Positions 1 through 10,500 are shown, numbered from the stretch's first letter. The stretch: DNA of 64,000 nt from Bacteroidota bacterium (GCA_021845665.1 JAJZVO010000023.1:1-64000), one strand, 5' to 3'. Translations and numbers: made by a program. Notes: a model not told the origin generated them from the letters alone.

Positions 1-1
1 G

Positions 2-580
2 AAGACACCGCAGGCCGCTCTTCGCGACTACTACGAACTGTCAACTTCTCATATCGTTTACGCCGATATCGACGCCGTGAATACCTTGACACACGATCGC
101 ATCAACGGCCGGTTTGAACTAGTCGGCATAAGGGATCCTAACACGCTTCTTTTCTCATCAGGGACGAATGTCTACACGCTCGGCGAGAACCCGGCGATGG
201 ACAATTACATGAGCAATTCCGTGGTCTGCATCCCTGGACCTGAAGCTAAGACGTCGGTCATTTCCGTCAACTTATCAGGCCAACTTCTGTCCTCTGTGAA
301 GAGCTTCATATCGCAGACAGGGGAGACACGGTTCTTCGGTTCGCTGGAAGCCGACCAGCGCGTCGAACTTCCCCAGAACTTCGATAGGTTCAACACGATA
401 TCCTCTTACGGCAGCATAGTAAAATTCGATCATGCCTCCTATGACGATATCCTTCGGCTCTCTATAGAAAACACTCTAATCCTGAAAGGCCAGCTCACCG
501 TAAAAACCATATCCGAAGAGTCCCATTCGTCTCCAAGTCACCTTGTCTCCAATTCTCCCAGTCTCCCCATCTCATTATAG
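2..580 (+). pseudogene. 3' part of an unidentified gene, cut by the window edge
   Basis: The reading frame is open from the left edge of the window, so the true start is not visible; the first in-frame start-like codon is a GTG at 77. I do not recognise the roughly 190-residue product. Its last 16 or so residues (SPSHLVSNSPSL...) come from a pyrimidine-rich low-complexity stretch at about 530-578 that does not look like the rest of the gene, so the natural C-terminus may have been replaced. The stop overlaps the start of the next frame, which encodes part of an HlyD-like adaptor. The two frames may be remains of one secretion-related locus. A real but diverged short gene cannot be excluded. 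Confidence 0.35.
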
Positions 581-1188
581 TGCCTCTCGGCGACTTCTCC
601 GCGGTGGACACTACGGGCGGCGCAGCTGAGCTGTCTGTTATAGTCAAGTCCGGTGACACCGTGGCAGCTGGAACCATACTCGCGAAGATCAGTACTCCCT
701 CAGAGCTGAAGGTTTTGAACACGATCTCTTCATTGCAGAGCCGTAAAGCTTCGCTCCAGACTCGACAAGAAAGTGCCCTTGCCAGGCTGCGTTACTCAGT
801 TCGCTCCGCAGAGGAAAAGCTGGAGAACTCGATTCGGGCCTACAATCTGAAACTCGATCTCCACAACAAGTCTCTTGCTTCCGGGACGGAACTTAACATC
901 GCCCAGAAGGACAAATCTGCTGCCCAATCTAATCTGGACAAAGCCAACAAGATTCTCGAATCCACCGAGGAGAAATACGTTGAGGACCTCCGCAACATTC
1001 AGAAAAGGATTAATCACCTGCACTCGGAACTTGCTGCCAGCCGGAACAAGCGTGTCATATCTTCGCCTGCCGACGGCATCGTCGTGGAACTTCGTTCCAC
1101 CCTGAAGAACCAAGGAAAGATGTGGTACTCTATTGTGCTCCAATTACTGGGTCCAGACCCCGACCAAAATGGCCTTCGGAACAAATGA
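580..1188 (+). pseudogene. truncated HlyD-like membrane-fusion (adaptor) protein
   Basis: About 202 residues from a GTG at 580. The first half-lipoyl motif (VKSGDTVAAGTILAKI, about 22-37) is followed by a long heptad-rich coiled coil (about 45-160) and the second half-lipoyl stretch (SSPADGIVVELR). This is the central architecture of HlyD/AcrA-family periplasmic adaptors, which link an inner-membrane transporter to an outer-membrane channel. Full-length family members also have an N-terminal membrane anchor and a C-terminal beta-barrel/membrane-proximal domain. Both are missing here, and the frame ends in unrelated residues soon after the second lipoyl half. No transporter or TolC gene is next to it. 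I read it as a decayed remnant; a frameshift joining it to the preceding frame is possible. Confidence 0.6.
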
Positions 1189-1328
1189 CAAACAGCAAGT
1201 TTCGGATCCCCGCTTGTAGCGTGGCACACTCTGCGTTAAGAGGCAAATATCTTCCTCTACCTTTGCTCGGAAATGAGGAGGGCATTCTCATCTCATTCCT
1301 CATTACGGAATCCCCTTGCGAAAATAGA

Positions 1329-1445
1329 GTCGCGTGCCCACACACCAAAACCTATCAGTTATCTGAAGAGGCGATTTTAGGAATCACATCTAACGTGCAG
1401 TTACCACCGTATATTAAAATCGCCTCTCATTACGGGGCACGCGAC
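1329..1445. repeat. nested inverted-repeat element
   Basis: Two perfect inverted repeats are nested. The outer arms GTCGCGTGCCC (1329-1339) pair with 1435-1445, and the inner arms GAGGCGATTTTA (1368-1379) pair with 1415-1426. A separate short hairpin, TTCCGAC-GAA-GTCGGAA, lies just right at about 1448-1464. No gene covers the surrounding non-coding stretch (about 1190-1570). The structure fits a small non-autonomous palindromic element or a strongly folded RNA; nothing in it codes for a transposase. Confidence 0.6.
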
Positions 1446-1572
1446 GTTTCCGACGAAGTCGGAAGCATTTTCGCGGGGTGCCCTTTTCTTTTGGTTCGTT
1501 TTCTTTTCGGCAAGGAAAAGAAAATGAACGCCGAGATTCTCTCTGCTTGCAGAAGGTAAATGGTTGAAAGTT

Positions 1573-2082
1573 ATGTGTACCCCCTTTAGGCAAACCACCG
1601 ATCTCCGACAGGATCCCTTCTTCATCGGCCGCTCAGCCGAGCTCCATCAAATCATCACCAACCTTCTTCAAAACCGCCACACACTCATCACCGGCGATCG
1701 CGGGATTGGGAAGACCCGTCTCATGCAGGAGGCACTTTCCATCCTCAACGGAACGGTTCACCACATTGATCTTGCCAAATTACCGCGCTCGTCAGAGCCT
1801 GGACTCTGCATCTACATTGATTCTCTGGAGACGCGGCCGAAAAGTCCAACGACAAAGAGCACGAAGATTTTTCACGAAGGACACGAAGGTCTCTATTCAT
1901 TTATCGCTCTTTCTTTGTGTTCTTTGCGCCCTTTCTTCGTGACCTTTGTGGTTAAATGGTTTTGCGGCGGGTTTTCGGCCCGGCTTCTAGCGCGACCGAG
2001 AGAAAGGCCCGAAATAGCTTTGTTTTACCTTCCTTCAAATGCAAAAGGTGGGAAATCGTGCAATAGGAGCCCGATTCTCTGA
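1573..2082 (+). pseudogene. AAA/STAND-type ATPase N-terminal fragment interrupted by a repeat
   Basis: The first 85 or so residues resemble the start of an ORC/STAND-like AAA ATPase: a 'FIGRSAELHQI' entry motif and a Walker A, GDRGIGKTR. Translation then runs into the dispersed palindromic repeat that begins at 1824 and continues as meaningless sequence to a stop at 2082. Walker B, sensor and C-terminal domains are absent. An ATG at 1573 is in frame; a TTG at 1564 is an alternative. The fragment was probably a regulator or defence ATPase before truncation, but which one cannot be told. Confidence 0.6.
1824..1990. repeat. dispersed palindromic (MITE/REP-like) repeat, long copy
   Basis: The first 107 bases (1824-1930) match 16539-16645 with only four differences and no gaps. 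The copy here extends further and shows imperfect terminal inverted repeats. The left arm contains GCGGCCGAAAA and CAAAGAGCACGAAG; the right arm, read in reverse complement, contains CACAAAGGTCACGAAG and GGGCCGAAAA. It carries no ORF of its own and has landed in the ATPase fragment. A non-autonomous mobile palindromic repeat is the simplest explanation. Confidence 0.7.
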
Positions 2083-2178
2083 TCTATTTGGCGTTTTCCG
2101 CTCTCTTCACGATTTCTTGAAACCATCTTGACATTGCAAAATCATCGTACTATCTTTGTTCCGACAAACGAGGTAATT

Positions 2179-4821
2179 ATGAGCCTTTCCGACATACTTA
2201 CACCACGGCCTGAGGTCCTCCGAAAAGAAGGCATCGATGGCGTTATTGATATCGAGAACCTCCGAGACCGGAAACAGAAATCGATCGAGTCCCGGCCGGA
2301 AGACTTCTTCGGATTGACTTACCCAACTTCCGATGTGAAAACCATTCTTAACCATCTGCATCATCGGTTCAATTCAGGAGAGAAGTCGGCAGGTTTATTC
2401 CTGCTCGAGGGACTTAAAGGCAGTGGTAAATCACATCTCGAACTCCTCGTTTATCATCTATTCAAGAACCCATCGGCTGCCGCAGTCTGGCTGAACAGAC
2501 ACAAGCTCGAATGCCTCTTACCAGACGATGCTATCGTCTCCATCCACAAGTTTACCGACTACCCGCGTGAGTCCTTGTGGGGACTTGCATTTGAAGAGCT
2601 TGGCGCAGAACGTGGAGCTAATCAGGATAAACTACCCAACCTCAAGGAACTGAGAGATGCCCTTTCTGGAAAGAAGCTTGTTCTCATACTTGACGAACTC
2701 GAGATGGGCATTCAAAGCATAGTCGATGACCATGTTCGTGCTCAGAACCTCGGCTTCCTGCAAATGTTGACCGAAGAGGCGTCTCGTTCAGAAAACGCCT
2801 CCGTCACGATATTTGCTTCTGTGTATGATTCCAATAAAGAACCCGGTGCGACGCTCAAGCGCGTTCCAAGGATCGATGTCAAGTTCGCTGAACCGCTCGA
2901 CCGACAAATGGTCGTGATGCACAGGCTGTTTACTGACGCTCTCGAAATTGATCCTAACAAGGTTGACACAATAGTCACGAGCTACGTAAATAAATGGAAG
3001 AAATCCGGCGTTGCCGTCGACAACACTTACCTTCACCGCTTCGTCAAAACTTATCCCTTCACTCCCGAACTCATTGACATGCTCTTGCATCGGGTGCTTC
3101 GTAGAGACTTTCAGGGCAACAGAGGCCCCCTAAGCCTCCTGGCGGGCGTCGTCAGGACGGCCTACAAGAAAGTCGACGTAATCTCAGCATCCCAACTTGA
3201 CGTTAATGACGCTGGCATTCGTAACATCCTTCTTGACTTGGACCCGGGGCAGACCATATTTCAGTGTGCCCAAAATGATCTCCACGATCTTCAGATACTT
3301 AAGTACGCTTCCGAAATTGTGTCCGCTGTTCTCGTCGCTACTTTGACATCCAGCGGAAACGTTGTGGGACTGAGCGAAGACCAGCTCGTGCATCAGGTGG
3401 TAAAACCCGATGATGATTACAACGAGTTCACCGCATCCTTGCGTGCGTTCGATAAAATGGGTTCGTATTTCCAACAAAGGGAAGGGAACTACCTGTTCGA
3501 TACTCAGGAAAAACCATACGCGAAGGTTGAGTATCGAGCACTTCGTGTTGACGCGTCTGATGCAAGAGACTTTGCCATCAATCGCTGGAAGATAAACGTT
3601 TTTGGCGATTCGAATGCCGTAGTTGTCCAGGACGTAGATCAGGTCAGGGCTGCTATCAATCAATTAGATAAGAACAGACTTCGCTTCGTCTTTGCACCAC
3701 GACGTTTGACGGATGACGAGCGGGCTCTGCTATACTATGGTGCCGAAAATCAAAACCAGATAATCCTTCTCGAACCTAAATCTGACACCTTCAACGCACT
3801 GGAACACCCAGACCTCATTAAATGGGGGCAACTCGCCATTGCTGCGAACGACCTGACTCGGACATCGCCCGACTCAGACCGCAGGCATCAGTACGAAAAA
3901 ATTTACGCGGAAAACTGCAAGTATATAGAAGAGGCTTTCAAGAAGGCCGCATTGTATTACGTCTCAATTCATGTCCCCTCAAGCGGGGAGGCGCAGAAAC
4001 AGTTTGAGCTCGAACCTCTCGGTTCTGCATTTAGCCACACAGACGTATTGGCAAAGCTGCAACAGGACATCTATCCACGTCAACGCTTTGAGGATCACAT
4101 TTCAGAGTGTTTGCACGACGATAGGAGAAAACTCCTGATAGATAGAACAGTCTCTGAGATCAAGGCTACGTACCGAAAGACCCTCGGATTTCCGGTCTTC
4201 ACAGCTGAGACAATTCTCACTCAGGCAATTACTCAACTCTGCAAAGACAAGAAAATCGGTCTCAAGAATTCCCGTTCCAGCCACTGCGGCAGTACGCCGC
4301 CTTACTCGGGTACTGAATGGAACGAAGTCGTTGTAGTAGAACCCTTCGTTGAAGACGCGCATTCGTCATCTTCGGTCGATTTTGTTGAATCGCCCCATTC
4401 GGAGAATACCGCCAATATTGGTACGGCCGAGGCTGCCGTTTCCATTGTAACACCTCAACCGGACGAAATGGCTGTCAGTATTCAGACGCCCAATGAAACT
4501 TCCTTGAGTCAGTTACGGTTGCGAGCCGCGGAGCGATTGGCTGAATTAGATGATCCTAAGATTCACCGTATAAAGGCTGTTATCTATGCCCACTCTGAAA
4601 AAGCGGAACTCGGAACTTTCCCCAGCGCACTTCGAGGTACGCTCAGCGGCTTAGGAGAGCTTACCGTGGAGATAACTATCGAGCAGCAGGGACTGTTCAA
4701 TAAAGCGCAGGTCGAGCAGGCCGTCGAACAACTTCCCTCTTATAATGAAGCTCACTATCATCTCGAGCTAAGAGGAGTTGCCAAAGCGAAAGTTGATGCG
4801 GAATCCAACGATGCGAAATGA
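2179..4821 (+). CDS. BrxC/PglY-like large P-loop ATPase of a BREX/Pgl-type defence system
   Basis: About 880 residues from the ATG at 2179, which has a GAGG motif 6-9 bases upstream; an in-frame start at 2128 lacks this support. The N-terminal third carries a Walker A (GLKGSGKSH, about residue 80) and a hydrophobic Walker B (KKLVLILDELEMG, about 165-178), followed by a long helical C-terminal part. This matches the BrxC/PglY (DUF499-like) ATPases that accompany PglZ in BREX and Pgl systems, though family members are often larger (about 1,100-1,200 aa). The stop overlaps the start of the pglZ-like gene, so the two are translationally linked. Role by family: ATP-driven component of a phage-exclusion complex in the cytoplasm. 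The assignment to the BREX-like group rests mostly on the neighbours. Confidence 0.7.
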   Translation: MSLSDILTPRPEVLRKEGIDGVIDIENLRDRKQKSIESRPEDFFGLTYPTSDVKTILNHLHHRFNSGEKSAGLFLLEGLKGSGKSHLELLVYHLFKNPSAAAVWLNRHKLECLLPDDAIVSIHKFTDYPRESLWGLAFEELGAERGANQDKLPNLKELRDALSGKKLVLILDELEMGIQSIVDDHVRAQNLGFLQMLTEEASRSENASVTIFASVYDSNKEPGATLKRVPRIDVKFAEPLDRQMVVMHRLFTDALEIDPNKVDTIVTSYVNKWKKSGVAVDNTYLHRFVKTYPFTPELIDMLLHRVLRRDFQGNRGPLSLLAGVVRTAYKKVDVISASQLDVNDAGIRNILLDLDPGQTIFQCAQNDLHDLQILKYASEIVSAVLVATLTSSGNVVGLSEDQLVHQVVKPDDDYNEFTASLRAFDKMGSYFQQREGNYLFDTQEKPYAKVEYRALRVDASDARDFAINRWKINVFGDSNAVVVQDVDQVRAAINQLDKNRLRFVFAPRRLTDDERALLYYGAENQNQIILLEPKSDTFNALEHPDLIKWGQLAIAANDLTRTSPDSDRRHQYEKIYAENCKYIEEAFKKAALYYVSIHVPSSGEAQKQFELEPLGSAFSHTDVLAKLQQDIYPRQRFEDHISECLHDDRRKLLIDRTVSEIKATYRKTLGFPVFTAETILTQAITQLCKDKKIGLKNSRSSHCGSTPPYSGTEWNEVVVVEPFVEDAHSSSSVDFVESPHSENTANIGTAEAAVSIVTPQPDEMAVSIQTPNETSLSQLRLRAAERLAELDDPKIHRIKAVIYAHSEKAELGTFPSALRGTLSGLGELTVEITIEQQGLFNKAQVEQAVEQLPSYNEAHYHLELRGVAKAKVDAESNDAK

Positions 4822-5794
4822 AGTGAACGAACAATTCCCTCTTTTGATGAGCATTCTTCTCGGAAAGGGAGAGAGGCTATCTTCATTAACGGATTGGCTG
4901 CGAAACTCGGTATGGTCCCAAAAGCGATTTGACGAAATGGAGCCGCAGAGATACTTCGAGTCTGGAGAGAAACTGGTACGATATGCAGAAGAGCTTGTAC
5001 TGACAACGGCCCCCACTTTATATGATGAATTCGTTGCCGCTTCTGAATCGACATCAGCGCTGATGACCGAGCTGAGTATTCCGAAAACCGCACTGGTTGT
5101 CTTTGATGGCATCTCAATAAGGGAGATCCCGCTGCTTGAACGACTCGCGAAATCAACAGGCATGACCGTCCATGAATCACGTTACAGTTTTGCGGCTCTG
5201 CCCAGCGAGACGATCTCATTCGTCGAGCAACGCTTGCTCGCCAAGAGAGTGTCTCCTTCGCAGCTTGAAGGAAGGAGGGAATTGAAAGACCTGAACATCG
5301 GCGCCAGATATTACGATGGCGTAATGAGAGTTTTTGAGCTGAAGGATGCCGGTGAGTCTCTCCTTCTTTGGTCGAGTTTTCCTGATGGTACATACATGAA
5401 TTTCGAGGCGCGTTCATCGGGACATTTTGAGACCATTGCAAAACAATTTGACGTCGCTTGGAAGAATATTGTCCTCAACATACCGCGGGATTACCGGATG
5501 ATCATTACGGGCGATCACGGTTACATCTATCTTGGAACCGGGTTCGAGTCCGAAATGAAAGCCGAAAAAGCCCTGAGTATTTTAGACAATGACCGTTTCA
5601 GAGTCTTCCAGGATGGCGAGGTAATCCCGTCTGACGTACCGGAGCTCCAAGTCCTTGGTCACAGGAATACCGCAATGCTCAGGGGCAGAATAAAGAACAG
5701 ACCGAAAGGCCAGAGTGCCAACAAAGTCTTCAGGCATGGCGGCATGTCTATAATGGAGATGCTCACTCCCTGGCTCGTCTTGAATCGATCGTAA
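4811..5794 (+). CDS. pglZ-like: small PglZ-domain protein
   Basis: About 327 residues from an ATG at 4811 that overlaps the preceding stop; an ATG at 4796 and a TTG at 4778 are alternatives. Motifs of the PglZ branch of the alkaline phosphatase superfamily are visible: LVVFDGISIREIPLL with its metal-binding Asp, IITGDHGYIYL, and the C-terminal HGGMSIMEMLTPWLV. PglZ is a core component of BREX and Pgl systems, but typical proteins have 650-850 residues. This one is close to the bare catalytic domain, without the usual N-terminal region. It lies between the BrxC/PglY-like ATPase and a toxin-antitoxin pair, with the methyltransferase further downstream. Confidence 0.8.
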   Translation: MRNEVNEQFPLLMSILLGKGERLSSLTDWLRNSVWSQKRFDEMEPQRYFESGEKLVRYAEELVLTTAPTLYDEFVAASESTSALMTELSIPKTALVVFDGISIREIPLLERLAKSTGMTVHESRYSFAALPSETISFVEQRLLAKRVSPSQLEGRRELKDLNIGARYYDGVMRVFELKDAGESLLLWSSFPDGTYMNFEARSSGHFETIAKQFDVAWKNIVLNIPRDYRMIITGDHGYIYLGTGFESEMKAEKALSILDNDRFRVFQDGEVIPSDVPELQVLGHRNTAMLRGRIKNRPKGQSANKVFRHGGMSIMEMLTPWLVLNRS

Positions 5795-5817
5795 CAACCG
5801 ATACGAGGAGAATATAT

Positions 5818-6090
5818 ATGGCAACGAAAGTCCACCAATCCAAACCGAAGAAAGTCAAGATCGGAACAATCCTGGACGAGGAGGTCCTTCAGCGACTGAA
5901 GGAACGCTCCGTAAAAGAGGGGCGCCCGCTGAATGCGCTCATAGAAGACGCTATCCTTAAGTATGAACAGGATGAAACCTCTTCACGGGAACTGCGTTTG
6001 CGGGCATTGGATTCCGTCCTCGCCATCAAGTTCAATATAGCCGATGATGATCTCCGGCAGATAATGGAGGAGGACTTTTACGAACAATGA
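5818..6090 (+). CDS. ribbon-helix-helix antitoxin
   Basis: 90 residues. A clear ribosome-binding site (GAGGAG) lies 8-9 bases before the ATG. After a basic N-terminus comes an RHH fold signature: a short strand (KIGTILDEEVL), then two helices with RLKERSVKEGRPLNALIEDAIL. Such proteins bind operator DNA as dimers and neutralise a partner toxin with their C-terminus. The stop overlaps the ATG of the PIN-domain gene (ATGA), the usual antitoxin-toxin arrangement. The pair sits inside the BREX-like set and may stabilise it or act as an extra abortive-infection layer. Confidence 0.85.
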   Translation: MATKVHQSKPKKVKIGTILDEEVLQRLKERSVKEGRPLNALIEDAILKYEQDETSSRELRLRALDSVLAIKFNIADDDLRQIMEEDFYEQ

Positions 6091-6590
6091 ACCTGAATGA
6101 GATTAAGAAATCAGAAGTCGTCCTTCTGGACGCCAACGTCATACTTTATGGAGTCCTTCTCAAGTCAGATCAATGCGTTAGCTTGCTTCGGAGATGCGCC
6201 GAAAGGGACGTGATGGGTGTGGTGGGGCTTCAGCAGCTCGCGGAAGTCATGCACCGTCTCATGATGGTCGAGGCAAGAGAAAACGAATGGACTTCGGGAG
6301 CCAATGCCGTCAAGACTCTATCCGAGCGTCCCGAACGGGTGCAGGCTTTATCTCGATATTCCGACGCGATCAGAGGATTGATGGCAGCCGGGTTCAGGTT
6401 CGAGTCGCTGCTGAAGGAAGATTTCGGGTCTGCCTTATCACTCCAGCGTCAGTACGGTCTGCTCACAAATGATGCACTGTTAATCGCCATTGCTGAAAGG
6501 CTGCGCATCCAGTCGGTCGCGAGCGCGGACAAAACTTTTTCGCGGGTTCGTGGAATTGTACTTTATTCACCAAGTGATGTCCTGATATGA
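6087..6590 (+). CDS. PIN-domain ribonuclease toxin (VapC-like)
   Basis: 167 residues, starting at the ATG that overlaps the antitoxin stop. The N-terminal VVLLDANVILYGVL supplies the first metal-binding Asp of a PIN domain. Central acidic residues (LAEVMHRL) and the C-terminal LLTNDALLIAIAE ... VASADKTF supply the later ones, in the order seen in VapC-type RNases. Length is slightly above the usual 130-145 aa. The expected role is cleavage of specific cellular RNAs when the antitoxin is lost. Confidence 0.85.
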   Translation: MNLNEIKKSEVVLLDANVILYGVLLKSDQCVSLLRRCAERDVMGVVGLQQLAEVMHRLMMVEARENEWTSGANAVKTLSERPERVQALSRYSDAIRGLMAAGFRFESLLKEDFGSALSLQRQYGLLTNDALLIAIAERLRIQSVASADKTFSRVRGIVLYSPSDVLI

Positions 6591-6603
6591 AGCGAAAGGT
6601 GAG

Positions 6604-6942
6604 ATGATGAAGAGCACCACAGTTCGCAAAACAGCTCCGTTGCCCAAGCATGTCCTCGATCTTCTTTGGGAATATCCGAAGGGTTCGGTTTCCTGGCAGA
6701 AAGACTCTGACCTTATAATCCGCAAGGTTCTCGAAAGTGGAGGATGGATCAGCATCAAATGGCTCCTCGCCACGACTGGATTCGCCTGGTTGAAAAGCTG
6801 GTTAATCCAACGGCAAGGCGCAGGGTTGGATCCCAAAAGATTGCGCTTCTGGCAACTTGCGCTGAATTTGTCCAAAGATACAGTCGATAAATGGATTCTG
6901 GAAAATCAATCAAATCCATGGCACGCAAGAGGGCAAAGATGA
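6604..6942 (+). CDS. small protein paired with an AbiEii-like nucleotidyltransferase (DUF6922-like)
   Basis: 112 residues. The pattern LPKHVLDLLWEYPKGSVSWQKDSDLIIRKVLESG ... ISIKWLL resembles the DUF6922 family, short proteins usually encoded just before a nucleotidyltransferase of the AbiEii/AbiGii type. The assignment is from memory of the family pattern. The stop overlaps the next start (ATGA), so the two are co-translated. By analogy with AbiE systems this would be the cognate antitoxin or regulator (AbiEi-like position), though no helix-turn-helix is obvious. Confidence 0.5.
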   Translation: MMKSTTVRKTAPLPKHVLDLLWEYPKGSVSWQKDSDLIIRKVLESGGWISIKWLLATTGFAWLKSWLIQRQGAGLDPKRLRFWQLALNLSKDTVDKWILENQSNPWHARGQR

Positions 6943-7571
6943 GATACTACCGCAGTGTACTTTCGTCTAACCAACTCGATCTTCTAAAATTGCTTGGACC
7001 ATTTCTCTCGGAGCAAGGTCTTTATCTTGCCGGAGGAACAGCCATTGCACTTATGCTCGGACATAGAAGGTCGATTGATCTTGATTGGTTTTCTCCGATA
7101 AATACCTCAAACCCACGCTTGTGGGTTAAGAAGATCAAGAGCGTATCTCTCACTCCAAAGAACATTGATGTCGATGAGGGAACATTCTACGCAACAATAA
7201 ACGGAGTTCGCACTTCTATTATTGATTACGAATATCCGATGCTAAAGCCGCTTGTGAAATGGGAAGCTATGAATTGTTCTTTATGTTCGCTCGACGATCT
7301 TTCATGCATGAAACTATCAGCCATCACTTCAAGAGGCTCAAAGAAAGATTTTGTCGATGTTTATGCATTGAAAATGAAACATAAAACATTGAACGCACTC
7401 ATTAAGCTCTATCAGAAGAAATATCCAGATTTCGATCTATTCCCGGCATTTCGAGGACTTGGCTACTTCGACGACGCTGATAAAGAACCGATGCCTGAGA
7501 TGATATGGAAAGTGTCCTGGCAAGAAATAAAAAATGAAATCGAGAAAGACTTGAAGCAAATAATCCGATGA
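6939..7571 (+). CDS. AbiEii/AbiGii-like nucleotidyltransferase toxin
   Basis: About 210 residues from the ATG at 6939, which overlaps the previous stop; an upstream in-frame ATG at 6891 lies inside the preceding gene and is less likely. The N-terminal LYLAGGTAIALMLGHRRSID and LDWFSP form the GG(T/S)x9-13DxD-type core of minimal DNA polymerase-beta nucleotidyltransferases; DLSCMKLSAITSRGSKKDFVDVYAL is the conserved C-terminal part. AbiEii-family enzymes add nucleotides to RNA (for example tRNA) and abort phage infection. The stop overlaps the methyltransferase start, so the pair is embedded in the BREX-like operon. Confidence 0.75.
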   Translation: MRYYRSVLSSNQLDLLKLLGPFLSEQGLYLAGGTAIALMLGHRRSIDLDWFSPINTSNPRLWVKKIKSVSLTPKNIDVDEGTFYATINGVRTSIIDYEYPMLKPLVKWEAMNCSLCSLDDLSCMKLSAITSRGSKKDFVDVYALKMKHKTLNALIKLYQKKYPDFDLFPAFRGLGYFDDADKEPMPEMIWKVSWQEIKNEIEKDLKQIIR

Positions 7572-10500
7572 AACTCGCTATCGAAGAATCCTTTCCTATC
7601 GTTGAGATAAACCGGCTCGCCGTTCCGGAGAGAAACGCATTCAAGCCGATCTACACCATGCACAAGTGGTTCGCGCGCCGTTCGTCCTCGGTCTTTCGTG
7701 CCATCCTGCTCGGTGCTTTGAAACCGTCCGGCACAGACATAATGAAGGAGTTCTACAAGGACCATACTAACGACCCCGACACGAAAGGGAAGGTGGTTCT
7801 CGACCCTTTCATGGGTGGAGGAACGACCGTCGTCGAAGCACTGCGTCTTGGCTGCAAAGTCATTGGCGTTGACCTCAACCCCGTCGCCTGGTTCATAGTC
7901 AAAACAGAAGTTGAGCCGGTTGACCTTGTTGAGCTTAAGGCTGCCTTTGACCGGCTCGCGAAACGGACTGTCGATTGGTCTGGCAAACCGCTCAAGGAAA
8001 CTCTTCTCAGCCTCTACAAGACCGAATGCCCATCCTGCGGCAACAAGGACTCTGATATCATTTATACTTTCTGGGTAAAATCTGCGCCTTGCACAACCGG
8101 CACATGCAACCACTACACACCTCTCTTCGCAGATTACATAATCGCTCAGAAGAAACCTTCCATCCGCTATTTCCCTGAATGCGAATGCCCCAAATGCAGG
8201 AAGACATTCGACTGGGAGCGCGAGCCCGCATCGCTCGTTGGGAATCTGAAGCTGATGGTAAACTCACCAAAGTTCTCTGCAGGCGAGGGACGCACGAGCG
8301 CTCGCTGGGCTTACTCTTCCGGCGACAGTGTCGTCTGCCCGTGGTGCGAACAATCAGTCAAGCCCACTCCGCCGTCAAGCAAACCGAAACGAAAAAAGGT
8401 TGACCTGTCAGTTCTCTACTGTCCGCACTGCGAAGAAGTCTGGCAATACCGCGGCGAACTTTCCGCAGGATCCTTCGGACAGGACAAAGTGGAGTGCCCA
8501 TCCTGTCATCACAGTTATAACCCGAACGAGGGCAATATTCCAGAGAAAGGGAAATTCATTTGCCGTGGAACGTGCAATGGTAACGTGGACGCGATAATAA
8601 CCGCCATCCGAACTCTACCTGAGGACAAACTCCTTCCTGCTCATCCCTACGGAATAGAAGGATATTGCTCAAAGTGTGCAGGGGAAAGGAAGAGCGGGCA
8701 GCCAAAGGATCTTTTTGATGATGCGTCAGACGAAGATCAGGGGGTAGAAGTCGAAACCGATTCGAACTCCTTGTTGAGCAGAAACAATGGCAAGTTTTTT
8801 AAGAGAGTATCGGCTACAGACGCGGCTCTGTACAAGAAAGCAGAAGAGTTGTGGGAAAAGAGCAAAGCATATCTTCCCCATCCGAAATCAGGAGTACCTG
8901 TCGGGGAAAAGACAAAATCAGGCCTGATCGCGCATCATTATAATTCCTGGCATCAGCTGTTCAACTCACGTCAGTTGTTAGAGCTGAGCACGCTATTGAA
9001 AGAAATTGAACGGGAGTCGGACGCGAGATTGAGAGAGTTGTTGATATTAACGTTCTCTCATACCTTGGAGGCCAACAACGTGTTTACACGAACATTGGGA
9101 CGTCGAAATACTCCAGGTGGAATTGCGCCAGGTGGAATATTCTCAAGGCACGATTTTCAACCGAAACTCACATTCTCCGAGCAGAACGTCTTCGGCACTG
9201 CTTCCGGTCGTAAGACATTCCAAAATTGTTGGGCGAAAGTGATCGAAGGTAAAGAGTTCAATTGGGCACCATTCGATCGAAAAATTCTTGATGGCAAGCA
9301 GATAAACGTGACTTCTCAAGAAGTGATTATTCCTAACGATTCTAACATTAGCCTGTTTGCACAGTCATCAACGCGCCTTCCCTTCGATGAGAGTGTGGAC
9401 GTAGTAATAACAGACCCGCCATACGCCGGGAATGTTAACTATGCCGAACTGGCTGAGTTCTTCTATGTTTGGCTCCGGCTCGCATTGAAAGATAGTTATC
9501 CGCAGTTCATGCCTGAATCCCCTCCAAAGGCTGAGGAGGCAATCGTGAACAGGACTCGTGGAAAATCTGCAGCAGATTTCAGTGAAACCCTTTTGGGCGT
9601 TTTCAAAGAGTCCGGCCGCATATCGCATCAGGATGCGCGGCTCATATTTACCTTCCATCACTCTGAGGACTCTGCGTGGGAAGCTCTTCTGAATGCCGTG
9701 TGCGAGGCAGGCTATTACGTGGAAGCTGTCTATCCTGTCCATGGCGAAGCCGAGAACTCATTGCATCTTATGGAAAATGAAGCCATTTCTTATGACCTTA
9801 TTCACGTTTGCAGAAAGAGGGAAAGCGGCGCCGAGTCATCTCGCAAATCTTGGGCAACGGTCAGACAGGACATAAGACGAAGGGCTCGCGACGAGTTGAA
9901 GCTTATCGAGTCCGGTCGTTACGGGAACGAGCCGTTGTCCTCGATGGACGTCGGGCTCCTCCTAATCGGTAAATGCCTCGAGGTTTACAGCAAGCATTAT
10001 GGGACGATTGTCGACTATGAAGACAAACCGGTCCCGATAAAGAGAGCACTGGAGGAAATTAAACTGCTAATCGATCAGCTCGTCACCAAAGGACAACCGA
10101 TGCCGGCCGAGCTTGAAGACCTCATGGTTGAGGACAAGGTTTCATATGTCTATTTCACAGCACTCTGCGGCTACAAGGAGATCAGTGCCGATGAGCTGAG
10201 CAAGGGAACGAGAGGTATCATCGAAACTTCAGTGTTGAAGGACTGCGGACTTGTCATAAAAGGAAGGCAGAACAGGGGCCGCAGCTTTGAGGTCAAGCTT
10301 CCTGTCGAGCGCGTGAACGAACTGAAGTCAAAGTTTCACGATAATATTTCGCTGCAAAGTGAGCTTTTCAACTCTGAGCCATCAGCTGCTTTGCTCCCCG
10401 GTACGATCTTCGTTGACTATGTCCATTATCTCATTGCACTGGCCGAGTTGGGCGAGAACGTCAGACCTTGGCTCGAGAAATTTAGCGGGATGCGTCCCCA

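Noticed and set aside
1122-1559. 145-codon plus-strand ORF
   Set aside because: It runs through the nested palindromes and shows no protein-like composition or family resemblance.
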